Shown here piece after piece: positions 1 through 8,990 of a stretch of 64,000 nt of DNA. Both the position numbers and the translations under genes were made by a program. Origin of the DNA: Chthonobacter rhizosphaerae (GTDB lineage: Bacteria > Pseudomonadota > Alphaproteobacteria > Rhizobiales > Pleomorphomonadaceae); the NCBI RefSeq assembly GCF_013839525.1, contig NZ_JACDIS010000001.1, positions 773,937 through 837,936 on the forward strand, given 5' to 3'. Numbering within the stretch: the stretch's first letter is position 1; every line of letters starts with the position of its first letter. The notes under the pieces are model-generated. The model saw nothing but the letters and a program-made list of their open reading frames with translations, was not told where the DNA came from and made no database searches.

Positions 1-2
1 CC

Positions 3-476
3 ACCCCCGGCCCCCTGGTGCTGGTGCTCGTCTTCATCGGCTATCTCGCGGGCTTCCGCGAGCCCGGCGGTTTCGATCCGGTCACCGGCGGCCTTCTCGG
101 CGCGCTCGTGACCGCCTGGGTGACGTTCGCGCCGTCCTTCCTGTGGATCTTCGTCGGCGCGCCCTATGTGGAGCGGATCATCGCGTCGCCCCGGCTCGGC
201 GCCGCCCTCTCCGCCGTCACCGCCGCGGTGGTCGGCGTCATCCTGAACCTCACCGTCTGGTTCGCCCTCAACGTGCTCTTCCGCGAGGTCGGCACCGCCA
301 CGGCCGGGCCGGTCAGCGTGTCCGCGCCGGTTCTCGCCAGCCTCGACCCCGCCGCGCTCGCCCTTTCGATCGTCGCCGCCGTCATGGTGTTCCGCCTGAA
401 GGCCGGCCTCACGGTCACGCTCGCCGTGTCCGCCGCCCTCGGCCTCCTGGTCGTCTTCGCGCCCCGCCTCCTCTGA
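3..476 (+). CDS. chrA: Chromate transporter (ChrA family), C-terminal part
   Basis: The frame is open to the left edge of the window, so only the last ~155 residues are present. They are strongly hydrophobic with about four membrane segments. The phrase FAPSFLWIFVGAPYVERI followed by LNLTVWFALNVLF is typical of the second half of CHR-family transporters, inner-membrane proteins that export chromate or related oxyanions. The stop is followed by a GC-rich gap with two copies of a 15-bp word. The family call rests on memory of conserved wording; the substrate is not proven and the N-terminal half cannot be inspected. Confidence 0.7.
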   Translation, partial: TPGPLVLVLVFIGYLAGFREPGGFDPVTGGLLGALVTAWVTFAPSFLWIFVGAPYVERIIASPRLGAALSAVTAAVVGVILNLTVWFALNVLFREVGTATAGPVSVSAPVLASLDPAALALSIVAAVMVFRLKAGLTVTLAVSAALGLLVVFAPRLL

Positions 477-531
477 GGCAAGCGCCGGCCGGTCGGCTCC
501 GGGGTGAGCCGCCCCGGGCACTCGACCGCGC

Positions 532-579
532 GGCCATCAGCCGGCCCCGAGTGCTGGACCGGCCGGCCATCAGCCGGCC
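532..579. repeat. Short direct repeat with hairpin potential between chrA and yggS
   Basis: The 15-bp word GGCCATCAGCCGGCC occurs at 532-546 and 565-579. GGCC/CCGG-rich inverted segments around each copy can form hairpins. It lies between the convergent ends of chrA and the yggS-like gene and overlaps the last codons of the latter, so a bidirectional transcription stop is plausible. There is no T tract. Confidence 0.4.
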
Positions 580-1244
580 GGAGAGGGCCGCGACCCGAAG
601 ATGGCGCTTCCCACCCGCACGTGGGTGGCGCCGTGGCGGATCCCCGTCTCGAAGTCGCCCGACATGCCCATGGACCGTCCGGCCACACCGGCCCGGAGCG
701 CGAGTTCGTCGAGGAGCGCGAAGTGCGGCGACGGGTTCTCGTCCACCGGCGGAATGCACATCAGCCCTTCGATGGCGAGCCCGTGCTCGGCGCGGCACCG
801 CTCCACGAAGGCCACCGCCTCGGCGGGCGGGATGCCGGCCTTCTGGTCCTCCTCGCCGGTGTTCACCTGGACGAACAGCTTCGGCCGGCGCCCCTGGCGG
901 TCCATCTCGGCCTTGAGGGCGGCGGCGATCTTGTCCCGGTCCACCGTATGGATCACGTCGAACAGCGCCACCGCCTCGCGGGCCTTGTTGGACTGCAGCG
1001 GCCCGATCAGGTGCAGCTCCAGGCCGGGGGTCTCGTCGCGGAGCGCCGGCCACTTGCCCTGGGCCTCCTGCACCCGGTTCTCGCCGAACACCCGCTGGCC
1101 CGCCTCGATCACCGGCCGGATGTCGTCCGCCCCGAACGTCTTCGACACGGCGATCAGGGTCACGGACCCGGCGGGCCGGCCCGCGTCCCGCTCGGCGACG
1201 CTGATTCGGGCCTTGATTTCGGCGAGGGCTGTGGCGGCGGACAT
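570..1244 (-). CDS. YggS-family PLP homeostasis protein
   Basis: This 224-residue protein belongs to the YggS/PROSC family, cytosolic single-barrel PLP-binding proteins that buffer pyridoxal phosphate rather than catalyse a known reaction. The PLP lysine is expected in IAVSKTF (about K35). Other family landmarks are FGENRVQEAQGKW, HLIGPLQSNKAR and the C-terminal phosphate-binding stretch GMSGDFETGIRHG...RVGSAIFG. Length is normal. It is divergent from leuS with ~195 bp between the two starts, and is presumably transcribed alone. Confidence 0.9.
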   Translation of the reverse strand: MSAATALAEIKARISVAERDAGRPAGSVTLIAVSKTFGADDIRPVIEAGQRVFGENRVQEAQGKWPALRDETPGLELHLIGPLQSNKAREAVALFDVIHTVDRDKIAAALKAEMDRQGRRPKLFVQVNTGEEDQKAGIPPAEAVAFVERCRAEHGLAIEGLMCIPPVDENPSPHFALLDELALRAGVAGRSMGMSGDFETGIRHGATHVRVGSAIFGSRPSPAG

Positions 1245-1439
1245 GGGCGATCGGTCTCCGGTTCGGGCGATGTGTTTCGGGCCGGGACGGTGCTGTCAAG
1301 TCTCCGGTTGCCCGGAACCCGCCGTCGGCATTGACCGGCCCGTGCATTTCTGGTGATGGTCTGGCACCTCCCCGCGCCTCGCCCATGCTCCCCCCGCATG
1401 CGCCGGCAGCTTGACCTTAGGACCGCGAAAAGACACCCG

Positions 1440-4061
1440 ATGGCGACCGAGCGATACAACGCCCGCGAGGCGGAAGCCCGCTGGCAGGCGGCATGGACCA
1501 AGACCAAGGTCTTCGAGACCGACAACGACGACCCGCGGCCGAAATACTACGTGCTGGAGATGTTCCCCTATCCGTCCGGGCGCATCCACATGGGCCACGT
1601 GCGCAACTATTCCATGGGCGACGTGGTGGCCCGGTTCAAGCGCGCCAAGGGCTTCAACGTCCTGCACCCCATGGGCTGGGACGCGTTCGGCATGCCGGCC
1701 GAGAACGCCGCCATGCAGAACAAGGTCCACCCGAAGTCCTGGACCTACCAGAACATCGCCACCATGCGCGGCCAGCTCCAGTCCATGGGCCTGTCGCTCG
1801 ACTGGAGCCGCGAGTTCGCCACCTGCGACCTGGAATACTACACCCGCCAGCAGCGCCTCTTCCTGGACTTCCTGGAGGCCGGGCTCGTCACCCGCCGCCA
1901 GTCCAAGGTCAACTGGGACCCGGTCGACATGACCGTTCTCGCCAACGAGCAGGTGATCGACGGCCGGGGCTGGCGGTCCGGCGCGCTCGTGGAGCAGCGC
2001 GAGCTCACCCAGTGGTTCCTGAAGATCACCGACTACGCGGAGGACCTCCTCACCGCGCTCGACGGCCTGGACCGCTGGCCGGAGAAGGTCCGCACCATGC
2101 AGAAGAACTGGATCGGCCGGTCGGAAGGCCTGCGGATCCGGTTCGAGATCGCCGGCAACCACGCCCCCGCCGGCCAGCGCACCGTGGAGGTCTTCACCAC
2201 CCGCCCGGACACGCTCTATGGCATGAGCTTCCTCGCCCTGTCGCCGGACCACCCTGTCGTCAAGGCGCTCGCCGCCGACAACCCGGATCTCGCCGCCTTC
2301 GTGGACGAGTGCCACCGCATGGGCACGTCCGTGGCCGTCCTGGAGACCGCCGAGAAGAAGGGCTTCGACACCGGGCTCAAGGTGGTCCACCCGTTCACCG
2401 GCGAGACCTTCCCGGTCTACGCGGCCAATTTCGTCCTGATGGACTACGGCACCGGCGCCCTCTTCGGCTGCCCGGCCCATGACCAGCGAGACCACGAGTT
2501 CGCCTCCAGGTACGGCCTCGCCATCCGGCCCGTGGTGGTGCCGGACGGCGTCGACCCGGCGGCCTTCTCGGTCGCCGACGCGCCCTTCCTGGACGACGGC
2601 CGCCTCGTCAACTCCGACTTCCTCGACGGCCTGTCCGTGCCGGACGCCAAGGAGGCGGTCGCCCGCCGCCTGGAGTCCGTGACCCTCGACGGCGCCCCCG
2701 CCGCCACGCGCCAGGTGAACTACCGCCTGCGCGACTGGGGCATCTCGCGCCAGCGCTACTGGGGCTGCCCGATCCCGATCATCCACTGCGACGACTGCGG
2801 CGTGGTGCCCGTCCCCAAGGCCGACCTGCCCGTCGCCCTGCCGGACGACGTGGAGTTCGACCGGCCCGGCAACCCGCTCGACCGCCATCCCACCTGGCGG
2901 CTCGTGGACTGCCCGCGCTGCGGCAAGCCGGCCCGGCGCGAGACGGACACCATGGACACCTTCGTGGACAGCTCCTGGTACTTCGCCCGCTTCACCGCGC
3001 CGGACGCCGACGATCCGACCATCCCGGCCGTCGCCGACGCCTGGCTGCCGGTGGACCAGTATATCGGCGGCATCGAGCACGCCATCCTGCACCTCCTCTA
3101 CTCGCGCTTCTTCACCCGCGCCATGAAGGCGACCGGCCACGTGAGCCTGGAGGAGCCGTTCCGCGGCCTCTTCACCCAGGGCATGGTGGTGCACGAGACC
3201 TACAAGGCGCCGGACGGCAGCTGGATCTCGCCCGCGGAGCTCCGCATCGAGGAGACCGAGGGCGGCCGGCGCGCCTTCCGGCTCTCCGACGGCGCGGAGG
3301 TGACGATCGGCTCCGTGGAGAAGATGTCCAAGTCGAAGAAGAACACGGTCGACCCGACGGACATCATCGAGAGCTACGGCGCCGACACCGCTCGATGGTT
3401 CGTGCTCTCCGACTCGCCGCCCGAGCGCGACGTGGAGTGGACCGACGCGGGCGCGCAAGGCACCAACCGCTTCCTGCAGCGCGTCTGGCGCCTGGTCACC
3501 GAGGCCGCCGCCGTGATCCCGCCGGCCGCCGGCGCCGCGCCCCGGAGCCCGGAGGCGACCGCCCTCCTCAAGGCCGCCCACAAGGCGCTCGCCGCCGTGG
3601 AGGAGAGCATCGAGGGCCTGCGCTTCAACGTGGCGCTCGCCAAGATCTACGAGCTCGTCAACGTGCTCGGCTCCACCTTCGCCAACGACAAGGCCCGCTT
3701 CCAGGCGGACCCGAGCTTCGGCCCCGCGTTCCGGGAGGCGCTCGGCATCCTCGTCCAGGTGATGGCCCCGATGACGCCGCACCTCGCCGAGGAATGCTGG
3801 TCCGCCCTCGGGCGCGACGGCCTCGTGGCGCTCACGCCCTGGCCGGCGGTCGAACCGGCCCTCCTGGTGGAGGACGAGGTCACCCTGCCGGTGCAGATCA
3901 ACGGCAAGAAGCGCGCCGACGTCACCGTGCCCCGGGACGCGGACGCCGCCGCCGTCGAGGCGGCCGTGCTGGCGCTCGACGCGGTCGTGAAGGCTCTCGA
4001 GGGCAAGCCGCCCCGCAAGGTGATCGTCGTAGCGCAGAGGATCGTCAATGTCGTCGCCTGA
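1440..4061 (+). CDS. leuS: Leucyl-tRNA synthetase
   Basis: This class I aminoacyl-tRNA synthetase charges tRNA-Leu in the cytosol. The HIGH signature appears as HMGH at about residues 50-53 ([12 protein letters not shown]) and the KMSKS loop at about 628-632 (EKMSKSKKN). Between them are the CP1 editing domain and a paired-cysteine zinc region (CDDCG ... CPRCG). The start [16 protein letters not shown] is chosen because it aligns with the family N-terminus; the open frame extends 29 codons further upstream without similarity. At 873 residues it has normal length. Its last 14 bases overlap lptE, so lptE and holA are probably co-transcribed with it. Confidence 0.97.
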   Translation: MATERYNAREAEARWQAAWTKTKVFETDNDDPRPKYYVLEMFPYPSGRIHMGHVRNYSMGDVVARFKRAKGFNVLHPMGWDAFGMPAENAAMQNKVHPKSWTYQNIATMRGQLQSMGLSLDWSREFATCDLEYYTRQQRLFLDFLEAGLVTRRQSKVNWDPVDMTVLANEQVIDGRGWRSGALVEQRELTQWFLKITDYAEDLLTALDGLDRWPEKVRTMQKNWIGRSEGLRIRFEIAGNHAPAGQRTVEVFTTRPDTLYGMSFLALSPDHPVVKALAADNPDLAAFVDECHRMGTSVAVLETAEKKGFDTGLKVVHPFTGETFPVYAANFVLMDYGTGALFGCPAHDQRDHEFASRYGLAIRPVVVPDGVDPAAFSVADAPFLDDGRLVNSDFLDGLSVPDAKEAVARRLESVTLDGAPAATRQVNYRLRDWGISRQRYWGCPIPIIHCDDCGVVPVPKADLPVALPDDVEFDRPGNPLDRHPTWRLVDCPRCGKPARRETDTMDTFVDSSWYFARFTAPDADDPTIPAVADAWLPVDQYIGGIEHAILHLLYSRFFTRAMKATGHVSLEEPFRGLFTQGMVVHETYKAPDGSWISPAELRIEETEGGRRAFRLSDGAEVTIGSVEKMSKSKKNTVDPTDIIESYGADTARWFVLSDSPPERDVEWTDAGAQGTNRFLQRVWRLVTEAAAVIPPAAGAAPRSPEATALLKAAHKALAAVEESIEGLRFNVALAKIYELVNVLGSTFANDKARFQADPSFGPAFREALGILVQVMAPMTPHLAEECWSALGRDGLVALTPWPAVEPALLVEDEVTLPVQINGKKRADVTVPRDADAAAVEAAVLALDAVVKALEGKPPRKVIVVAQRIVNVVA

Positions 4062-4593
4062 CCGCAGACCCGTCCGCCCCGGCCTCGCGGGCGGGTTCGC
4101 CCTTGTGGCGATCGCCGCCGCCCTCGTTCTCCCCGGCTGCCAGGTGCGCCCGCTCTACGCCACGGCGCCCGCCGGCTCGCCCGTGGTGGCGGACCTGACC
4201 GCCATCGGCGTCGAGCCCCTGAAGGATCGGCTCGGCCAGAGCCTCGTCAACGAACTCATCTTCGCGCTCCGCGGCGGCGCGGCCCTCACCGATCCGCGCT
4301 ACCGGCTCCGGCTGATTGTCACCAGCCGGCGATCCGAGCTCGGCATCCAGGAGTTCGAGGATGTGCCGCGCTCCAACCTGATCGCCGTGACGGCCTCCTA
4401 CACGCTGACCGAGACGATCACCGGCCGGGTGGTCACCACGGGCACCACCTACACCACCGCGTCCTACGACTTCTCGTCCCAGCGGTTCGCGAACCTGCGC
4501 GCCGAGCGGGACGCGGAGGACCGCGCCGCCAAGGCGGCCGCGGAGGACATCCGCACGCGCCTCGCCACCGTGCTGGCGCGCGAACCCGGCTGA
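4048..4593 (+). CDS. lptE: LPS-assembly lipoprotein LptE
   Basis: The product is a 181-residue lipoprotein. A basic N-terminus and hydrophobic stretch end in the lipobox VLPGC near residue 31, after which the mature protein begins CQVRPLYA, a start seen in alphaproteobacterial LptE proteins. LptE plugs and assists LptD in inserting lipopolysaccharide into the outer membrane. The position between leuS and holA is the conserved place for lptE in proteobacteria, which supports the call more than sequence similarity, as the family diverges strongly. It overlaps the leuS end and lies 5 bp before holA. Confidence 0.85.
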   Translation: MSSPDRRPVRPGLAGGFALVAIAAALVLPGCQVRPLYATAPAGSPVVADLTAIGVEPLKDRLGQSLVNELIFALRGGAALTDPRYRLRLIVTSRRSELGIQEFEDVPRSNLIAVTASYTLTETITGRVVTTGTTYTTASYDFSSQRFANLRAERDAEDRAAKAAAEDIRTRLATVLAREPG

Positions 4594-4598
4594 CCGGC

Positions 4599-5645
4599 GT
4601 GGTCGCCGCCAAGGCCCAGGACATCGACCGCATCGTCGCCCGCCCGCCGGCGGGCGTCTGGCTGTATCTGGTCTACGGGCCCGATGGCGGGCTCGTGGCC
4701 GAGCGGGCCGCCACCATCGCGGCCGCGAGCGCCGATCCGGCCGATCCCTTCTCGCTGATCAAGCTCGACGCCGCCGACCTCGGCCGCGACCCGAGCCGGC
4801 TCGCCGACGAGGCCTACGCGGTCTCCATGTTCGGCGGCCGGCGCGCCATCCTGGTCCGCGACGCCGGCACCCGGCCGACCGTCGCCACGGCGGTCACGGC
4901 CCTCCTGAAGACGCCGCCGCCGGAGACGGTCGTCGTCCTGGAGGCCGGCGACCTGAAGAAGTCCCACGCCCTGCGCACCCTCGTGGAGCGGGACAAGACC
5001 GCCTACGCCCTGCCCTGCTATGTGGACGACGACGCCGCGATCGGCCGGTTGATCGACCAGGAGACCAAGGCGGCGGGCGTGTCCATCGCGCCCGACGCCC
5101 GCGAGGCGCTGATCGGCCACCTCGGCGGCGACCGCCTGGTCTCGCGCGGAGAGGTGCAGAAGGTCTGCCTGTTCGCCCTCCACAAGGGCCGCATCGAGCT
5201 CGCCGACGTGCAGGAACTCGTCGGCGACAGTTCCACCATCTCGGCCGAGGAAGTCGTCGACGCGGCCGCGCTCGGCGACATGGCCGGCCTGATGGCCGCG
5301 CTCACCCGGGCGGCGAGCGAGGGCGTGGATGCGAACGCCCTCGCCGGCACGGGTCTGCGCGTCTTCCAGATGCTGGACGACCTCCGGGCCGACGTGGATG
5401 CCGGCCGTCGTCCCGAGGACGTTGTGGACGTCGCCCGCCCGCCGATCTTCTTCAAGCGCAAGCAGACCGTCATCAAGGCCCTCCGCCTCTGGACCCCCGC
5501 CCGCCTGGAGCGCGCCCTCGCGCTCCTCGCCGACGCCGTCCGCGACGCCCGCCTCAACCCCGCCCTCGCCAACGCCATCATCGGCGACATCCTCCTGCGC
5601 ATCGCCCGCGTCGCCGCCCAGGCCCAGGGCCGCAACGGCCGCTGA
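4599..5645 (+). CDS. holA: DNA polymerase III delta subunit
   Basis: The 348-residue product matches HolA, the clamp-loader subunit that opens the sliding clamp. Recognisable wording includes LYLVYGPDGGLVAERA near the N-terminus, FGGRRAILVRDAG, and the C-terminal FFKRKQTVIKALRLW and LARALA-like helices. The start is GTG, five bases after the lptE stop. Its place downstream of leuS-lptE is the standard proteobacterial arrangement. A repeat-rich gap of 840 bp follows, so it is probably the last gene of the operon. Confidence 0.92.
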   Translation: MVAAKAQDIDRIVARPPAGVWLYLVYGPDGGLVAERAATIAAASADPADPFSLIKLDAADLGRDPSRLADEAYAVSMFGGRRAILVRDAGTRPTVATAVTALLKTPPPETVVVLEAGDLKKSHALRTLVERDKTAYALPCYVDDDAAIGRLIDQETKAAGVSIAPDAREALIGHLGGDRLVSRGEVQKVCLFALHKGRIELADVQELVGDSSTISAEEVVDAAALGDMAGLMAALTRAASEGVDANALAGTGLRVFQMLDDLRADVDAGRRPEDVVDVARPPIFFKRKQTVIKALRLWTPARLERALALLADAVRDARLNPALANAIIGDILLRIARVAAQAQGRNGR

Positions 5646-5727
5646 GCGGGACGGCGCCGGCGGACGTGCCGCCAAGCGGGCCGGCCCGGACCAGACACGA
5701 CGGCCCACCTATAAGAGGCAGCCCGTC

Positions 5728-6329
5728 ATGGTCGGCATCAGGCCGACCATCCACGCATCCGGCCCGCCCTGCCCGCCCTCTCAGCCGTCATGGTCGGCTT
5801 CAGGCCGACCATCCACGCATCCCGCCCCGCCCGCCTTCCCAACCGACATGGTCGGCTTCAGGTCGACCACCCACGCATTCCGCGCGGAGCACACTCCAAG
5901 GCGTAGGCGGTCCGCCTTAGCGGACCGTGACGGAGAGGGCGAGCGTTTCGGTCGGCCGACCAGCGCACCACCAATCCCCAAACGCGACCCTCGACATCAA
6001 CCCCGATCGCTCAACCGCTCCGCCCGCCCTCCCAACCGTTATGGTCGGCTTCAGGCCGACCATCCACGCATCCCGCCCTGCGCGCCCGCCCTCTCAACCG
6101 TCATGGTCGGCGTCAGGCCGACCATCCACGCATCCCGCCCGGAGCACCCTCCAAGGCGTGGGCGGTCCGCCTTCGCGGACCGTGACGGAGAGGGCGAGCG
6201 TTTCGGTCGGCCGACCAGCGCACCACCAATCCCCAAACGCGACCCTCGACATCAACCCCGATCTCTCAACCGGCCCGCCCGCCCTCCCCAACCGTCATGG
6301 TCGGCGTCAGGCCGACCATCCACGCATTC
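5728..6329. repeat. Six 33-bp hairpin repeats inside a 255-bp tandem duplication
   Basis: A 33-bp unit occurs at 5728, 5790, 5848, 6041, 6103 and 6297. Each carries ATGGTCGGC-NTCAG-GCCGACCAT, a perfect 9-bp stem with a 5-nt loop, then CCACGCAT; the copy at 5848 has a decayed right arm. A longer module is present twice with a 255-bp offset (5848-6102 and 6103 to about 6329). It contains two further palindromes: CGGTCCGC-CTTA-GCGGACCG (5908-5927, and again near 6163) and GGTCGGCCGACC (5950-5961, 6205-6216). No convincing gene lies in the 840-bp gap between holA and parB; the short frames in it follow the repeats. Confidence 0.9.
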
Positions 6330-6426
6330 CGCCACAACCCTCCCCTCGTGTGGATCGCCTGCGCCTACGACCGTTACGGAAGGTGCGCCTTCAGTCCGAC
6401 AGACCCGTCCTCCACCCGACCCAACG

Positions 6427-6453
6427 AAAAAGGGCCCGCCAATCGGCGAGCCC
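6427..6453 (-). terminator. Rho-independent terminator after parB
   Basis: Read leftward, GGGCTCGCC-GATT-GGCGGGCCC forms a 9-bp stem with one G-T pair and is followed directly by TTTTT. It starts 33 bases past the parB stop and would end the rsmG-parA-parB transcript before the hairpin-repeat block. Confidence 0.8.
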
Positions 6454-6485
6454 CTCCGTTCCCACTCGTTTCGCTCTCGACTCGA

Positions 6486-7370
6486 CTATTCCCCGGCGAG
6501 CCGCCGCGCCACCTCGTCCAGCTGCTCCAGGCTGGCGTACCGGATCCGGATCTCGCCGGAGCCGTTCGGCTTATGGGCGATCTCCACCTTCAGCCCGAGC
6601 ACGTCCGAAAGCTTGGCCTCCAGGGCGCGGGTGTCCGCGTCCTTCTCCGGCCTGTCGGCCTTGGCGCGGCCCTTCCGCTCCGGCGCGGCGTCCTGGGCGA
6701 GGCTTTCCGCCGCCCGGACAGTCAGCCCCTCCTCGACGATCTTGCGGGCGAGCCCAACCGGGTCGGTGGCGGTCACCAGCGCGCGGGCGTGGCCGGCGGT
6801 GAGTTGGCCGTCGTTCAGGTACTGGCGCACCGGGTCCGGCAGCTTCAGGAGCCGAAGGGTGTTCGCCACGTGGCTGCGGCTCTTGCCGATCACCTGGGCG
6901 AGGTCGTTCTGGGTGTAGTCGAAGTCGGCGATCAGCTGGTCGTAGCCGTAGGCCTCCTCCAGCGGATTGAGGTCCTGCCGCTGCACGTTCTCGATGATGG
7001 CGATCTCCATGGCCTCCTTGTCGGAGACTTCGTGGATCACCACCGGGATCTCGTGCACGCCGGCCTTCTGGGCTGCTCGCCACCGACGCTCGCCGGCGAT
7101 CAGCTCGTAGTAGTTGCCGCTGCTCTGGGCGGGGCGCACCACCACGGGCTGGATCATGCCGTGCTGCTTGATGGAGCCGGCCAGTTCCTCCAGCTCCTCC
7201 TCCTTGAACAGGCGGCGCGGGTTCTTCGGGTTCGCCTTGATCAGGTCAATCGCCACCTTGCGCGTGCCGCGGACGCGCTCGACGACCTCGAACTCGTTGC
7301 CGGCGTCGCCGATGAGAGCCGCGAGCCCGCGCCCCAGGCGCCGGCGTCCGCTTTCGTCCGTCATGGTCAT
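6486..7370 (-). CDS. parB: Chromosome-partitioning protein ParB
   Basis: ParB binds parS sites and spreads as a CTP-dependent clamp to load the partition complex. The 294-residue protein begins with the typical RRLGRGLAALIGD. It carries the ParB/Srx CTP-binding fold with NPKNPRRLF and GERRWRAAQKAG (about 93-104), then a helix-turn-helix around 151-176 (TQNDLAQVIGKSRSHVANTL). A linker follows, then a C-terminal dimerisation segment ending in LEQLDEVARRLAGE. Its target sites are visible upstream at 11.0-12.6 kb. Two start codons two residues apart are possible; the outer ATG is used here. It follows parA by 70 bp. Confidence 0.97.
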   Translation of the reverse strand: MTMTDESGRRRLGRGLAALIGDAGNEFEVVERVRGTRKVAIDLIKANPKNPRRLFKEEELEELAGSIKQHGMIQPVVVRPAQSSGNYYELIAGERRWRAAQKAGVHEIPVVIHEVSDKEAMEIAIIENVQRQDLNPLEEAYGYDQLIADFDYTQNDLAQVIGKSRSHVANTLRLLKLPDPVRQYLNDGQLTAGHARALVTATDPVGLARKIVEEGLTVRAAESLAQDAAPERKGRAKADRPEKDADTRALEAKLSDVLGLKVEIAHKPNGSGEIRIRYASLEQLDEVARRLAGE

Positions 7371-7440
7371 GGCAGTCTCTTTCCTGTCGAGGCGTCCGCC
7401 CGGGCGGCGCCTCCTGGTCCCTCGAACGAGCCGCCGGCCG

Positions 7441-8274
7441 TCAGGCCGCGTTGGCGGCCCGCAGGCGCCGTTCGCGCTGGATGATTTCGGAAGCGAGCTT
7501 CAGGTAGGCCTGGCTGCCGCTGCACTTCAGGTCGTAGAGCAGGGCCGGCTTGCCGTAGGACGGCGCCTCGGAGACCCGCACGTTGCGCGGGATGATGGTC
7601 TCGTAGACCGTCTCGCCCATGTGGCTGCGCACGTCGCTCACCACCTGGCCGGACAGGTTGTTCCGGCTGTCGTACATGGTCAGCACGATGCCGTGGATGG
7701 TGAGGGTCGGGTTGAGCGACTTCTTCACCTGCTCCACCGTCTGAAGCAGCTGCGAGAGACCTTCCAGGGCGAAGAACTCGCACTGGAGCGGCACCAGGAT
7801 GGAGTTGGCCGCCGCCATGGCGTTTACGGTCAGAAGGTTCAGCGACGGCGGGCAGTCCACCAGGATGTAGCTGAAGCGCTTCGTGGCGCCGGTCTTGTCC
7901 GCCGCCGCGGTGTCCGCATGGGCCCGGATGGCCTTGCGCAGCCGGAACGCGCGGTCGCCCTGCTGGGCGATCTCCAGCTCGACGCCGAGGTTGTCCAGGG
8001 TGGACGGCGCCACGGTCAGGCGCGGCACCACGGTCTCCACCAGCGCCTCGGACAGCGGCACGTCGCCCACCAGCACGTCGTAGGTGGAGACGGACCGCGA
8101 CCGCCGGTCGATGCCGAGGCCGGTGGAGGCGTTCCCTTGCGGGTCGAGGTCCACGATCAGGACCTCCTCGCCGATCGCCGCGAGGGCGGTTCCGAGGTTG
8201 ATGGCGGTGGTCGTCTTGCCGACGCCGCCCTTCTGGTTGGCGAGTGCCAGGACGCGCGGTTGGTCTTCGGTCAT
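7441..8274 (-). CDS. parA: Chromosome-partitioning ATPase ParA
   Basis: ParA is a deviant Walker A ATPase that binds DNA nonspecifically and pulls ParB-parS complexes apart. The motif KGGVGKTTT lies at residues 15-23, with the signature lysine K15. Walker A' and B appear as VDLDPQGNAS and YILVDCPPS. Length (277 residues) is normal for a chromosomal Soj/ParA without an N-terminal HTH. It sits between rsmG and parB in the order conserved near alphaproteobacterial origins. Confidence 0.97.
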   Translation of the reverse strand: MTEDQPRVLALANQKGGVGKTTTAINLGTALAAIGEEVLIVDLDPQGNASTGLGIDRRSRSVSTYDVLVGDVPLSEALVETVVPRLTVAPSTLDNLGVELEIAQQGDRAFRLRKAIRAHADTAAADKTGATKRFSYILVDCPPSLNLLTVNAMAAANSILVPLQCEFFALEGLSQLLQTVEQVKKSLNPTLTIHGIVLTMYDSRNNLSGQVVSDVRSHMGETVYETIIPRNVRVSEAPSYGKPALLYDLKCSGSQAYLKLASEIIQRERRLRAANAA

Positions 8275-8323
8275 GGAGCGGGCCTCTCGTCCCTTGCCGC
8301 CGGGACGTCTTGACGGGTGGGCA

Positions 8324-8980
8324 TCACGATCCGGCGCGGCGGCGCACGTGGCTGAGCACGGCGATTCGCCCGCCCGGATCGATCCGGCTCGGCTGTTCTA
8401 CCAGATCGAACGTCCAGGTTTGAACGGCCACGTTAACTTCCGATTCAAAATCCAAGCCTTTGTGCAGCACCGCGCGCGCTCCGGCCGCCAGCCAGGGCTC
8501 CGCGAGACCGAGAAGAGCGTCGAGCGAGGCGAGCGCCCGGGCGGAGACCGCCTGCACCGGGTGGACGATCCGCTCCGGCCGTTCCGGAACCGACTCGATC
8601 CGGGCGTTGAGCACCGTGGCGGGCAGCTTCAGCTCCCGGATCACCGTCATCAGGAAAGCCGCCTTGCGGCCGTTCGCCTCCACGAGCGTCACATGGGCGC
8701 CCGGCCGGTCCGCCAGGAGCACCGCCGTGACGAGGCCCGGAAAGCCCGCGCCGGATCCGAGGTCGAGCCAACCGGTCACGTCCGGCGCCGCCAGGTGCGC
8801 CTGCGCGCTGTCAGCCACGTGGCGCCGCCAGATGTCCGGCAGGGTGGAGGGCGCCACCAGGTTCTTCACCGGCTGCCAGCGGCGGACAAGCCCCACATAG
8901 CGGGTCAGCCGGTCCCGCATGGCGTCGTCGAGCGGCATGAGGGCCTCGACCGCCTTGAGGCCGTCCGCGTCGTCGGTCAT
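8324..8980 (-). CDS. rsmG: 16S rRNA m7G527 methyltransferase RsmG (GidB)
   Basis: RsmG methylates N7 of G527 of 16S rRNA using SAM. The SAM-binding motif WLDLGSGAGFPGLV follows the N-terminal segment, and VSARALASLDALLGLAEPWL is the usual later landmark. The ATG at 8980 is chosen because GAGGGAG stands five bases before it and because the upstream in-frame ATG at 9004 would overlap mnmG. That gives 218 residues, normal for the family. It is 10 bp from mnmG and 49 bp from parA. Confidence 0.93.
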   Translation of the reverse strand: MTDDADGLKAVEALMPLDDAMRDRLTRYVGLVRRWQPVKNLVAPSTLPDIWRRHVADSAQAHLAAPDVTGWLDLGSGAGFPGLVTAVLLADRPGAHVTLVEANGRKAAFLMTVIRELKLPATVLNARIESVPERPERIVHPVQAVSARALASLDALLGLAEPWLAAGARAVLHKGLDFESEVNVAVQTWTFDLVEQPSRIDPGGRIAVLSHVRRRAGS

Positions 8981-8990
8981 CGGCGCTCCC

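Noticed and set aside
1296..3782. Long leftward frame of 828 codons opposite leuS
   Set aside because: It is antisense to a certain gene, has an Arg/Gly/His-rich composition typical of shadow frames in GC-rich DNA, and no domain is recognisable.
5728..6329. CRISPR array
   Set aside because: The 33-bp units are unevenly spaced (58 to 194 bp apart), spacers are duplicated, each unit is a perfect hairpin, and there are no cas genes.
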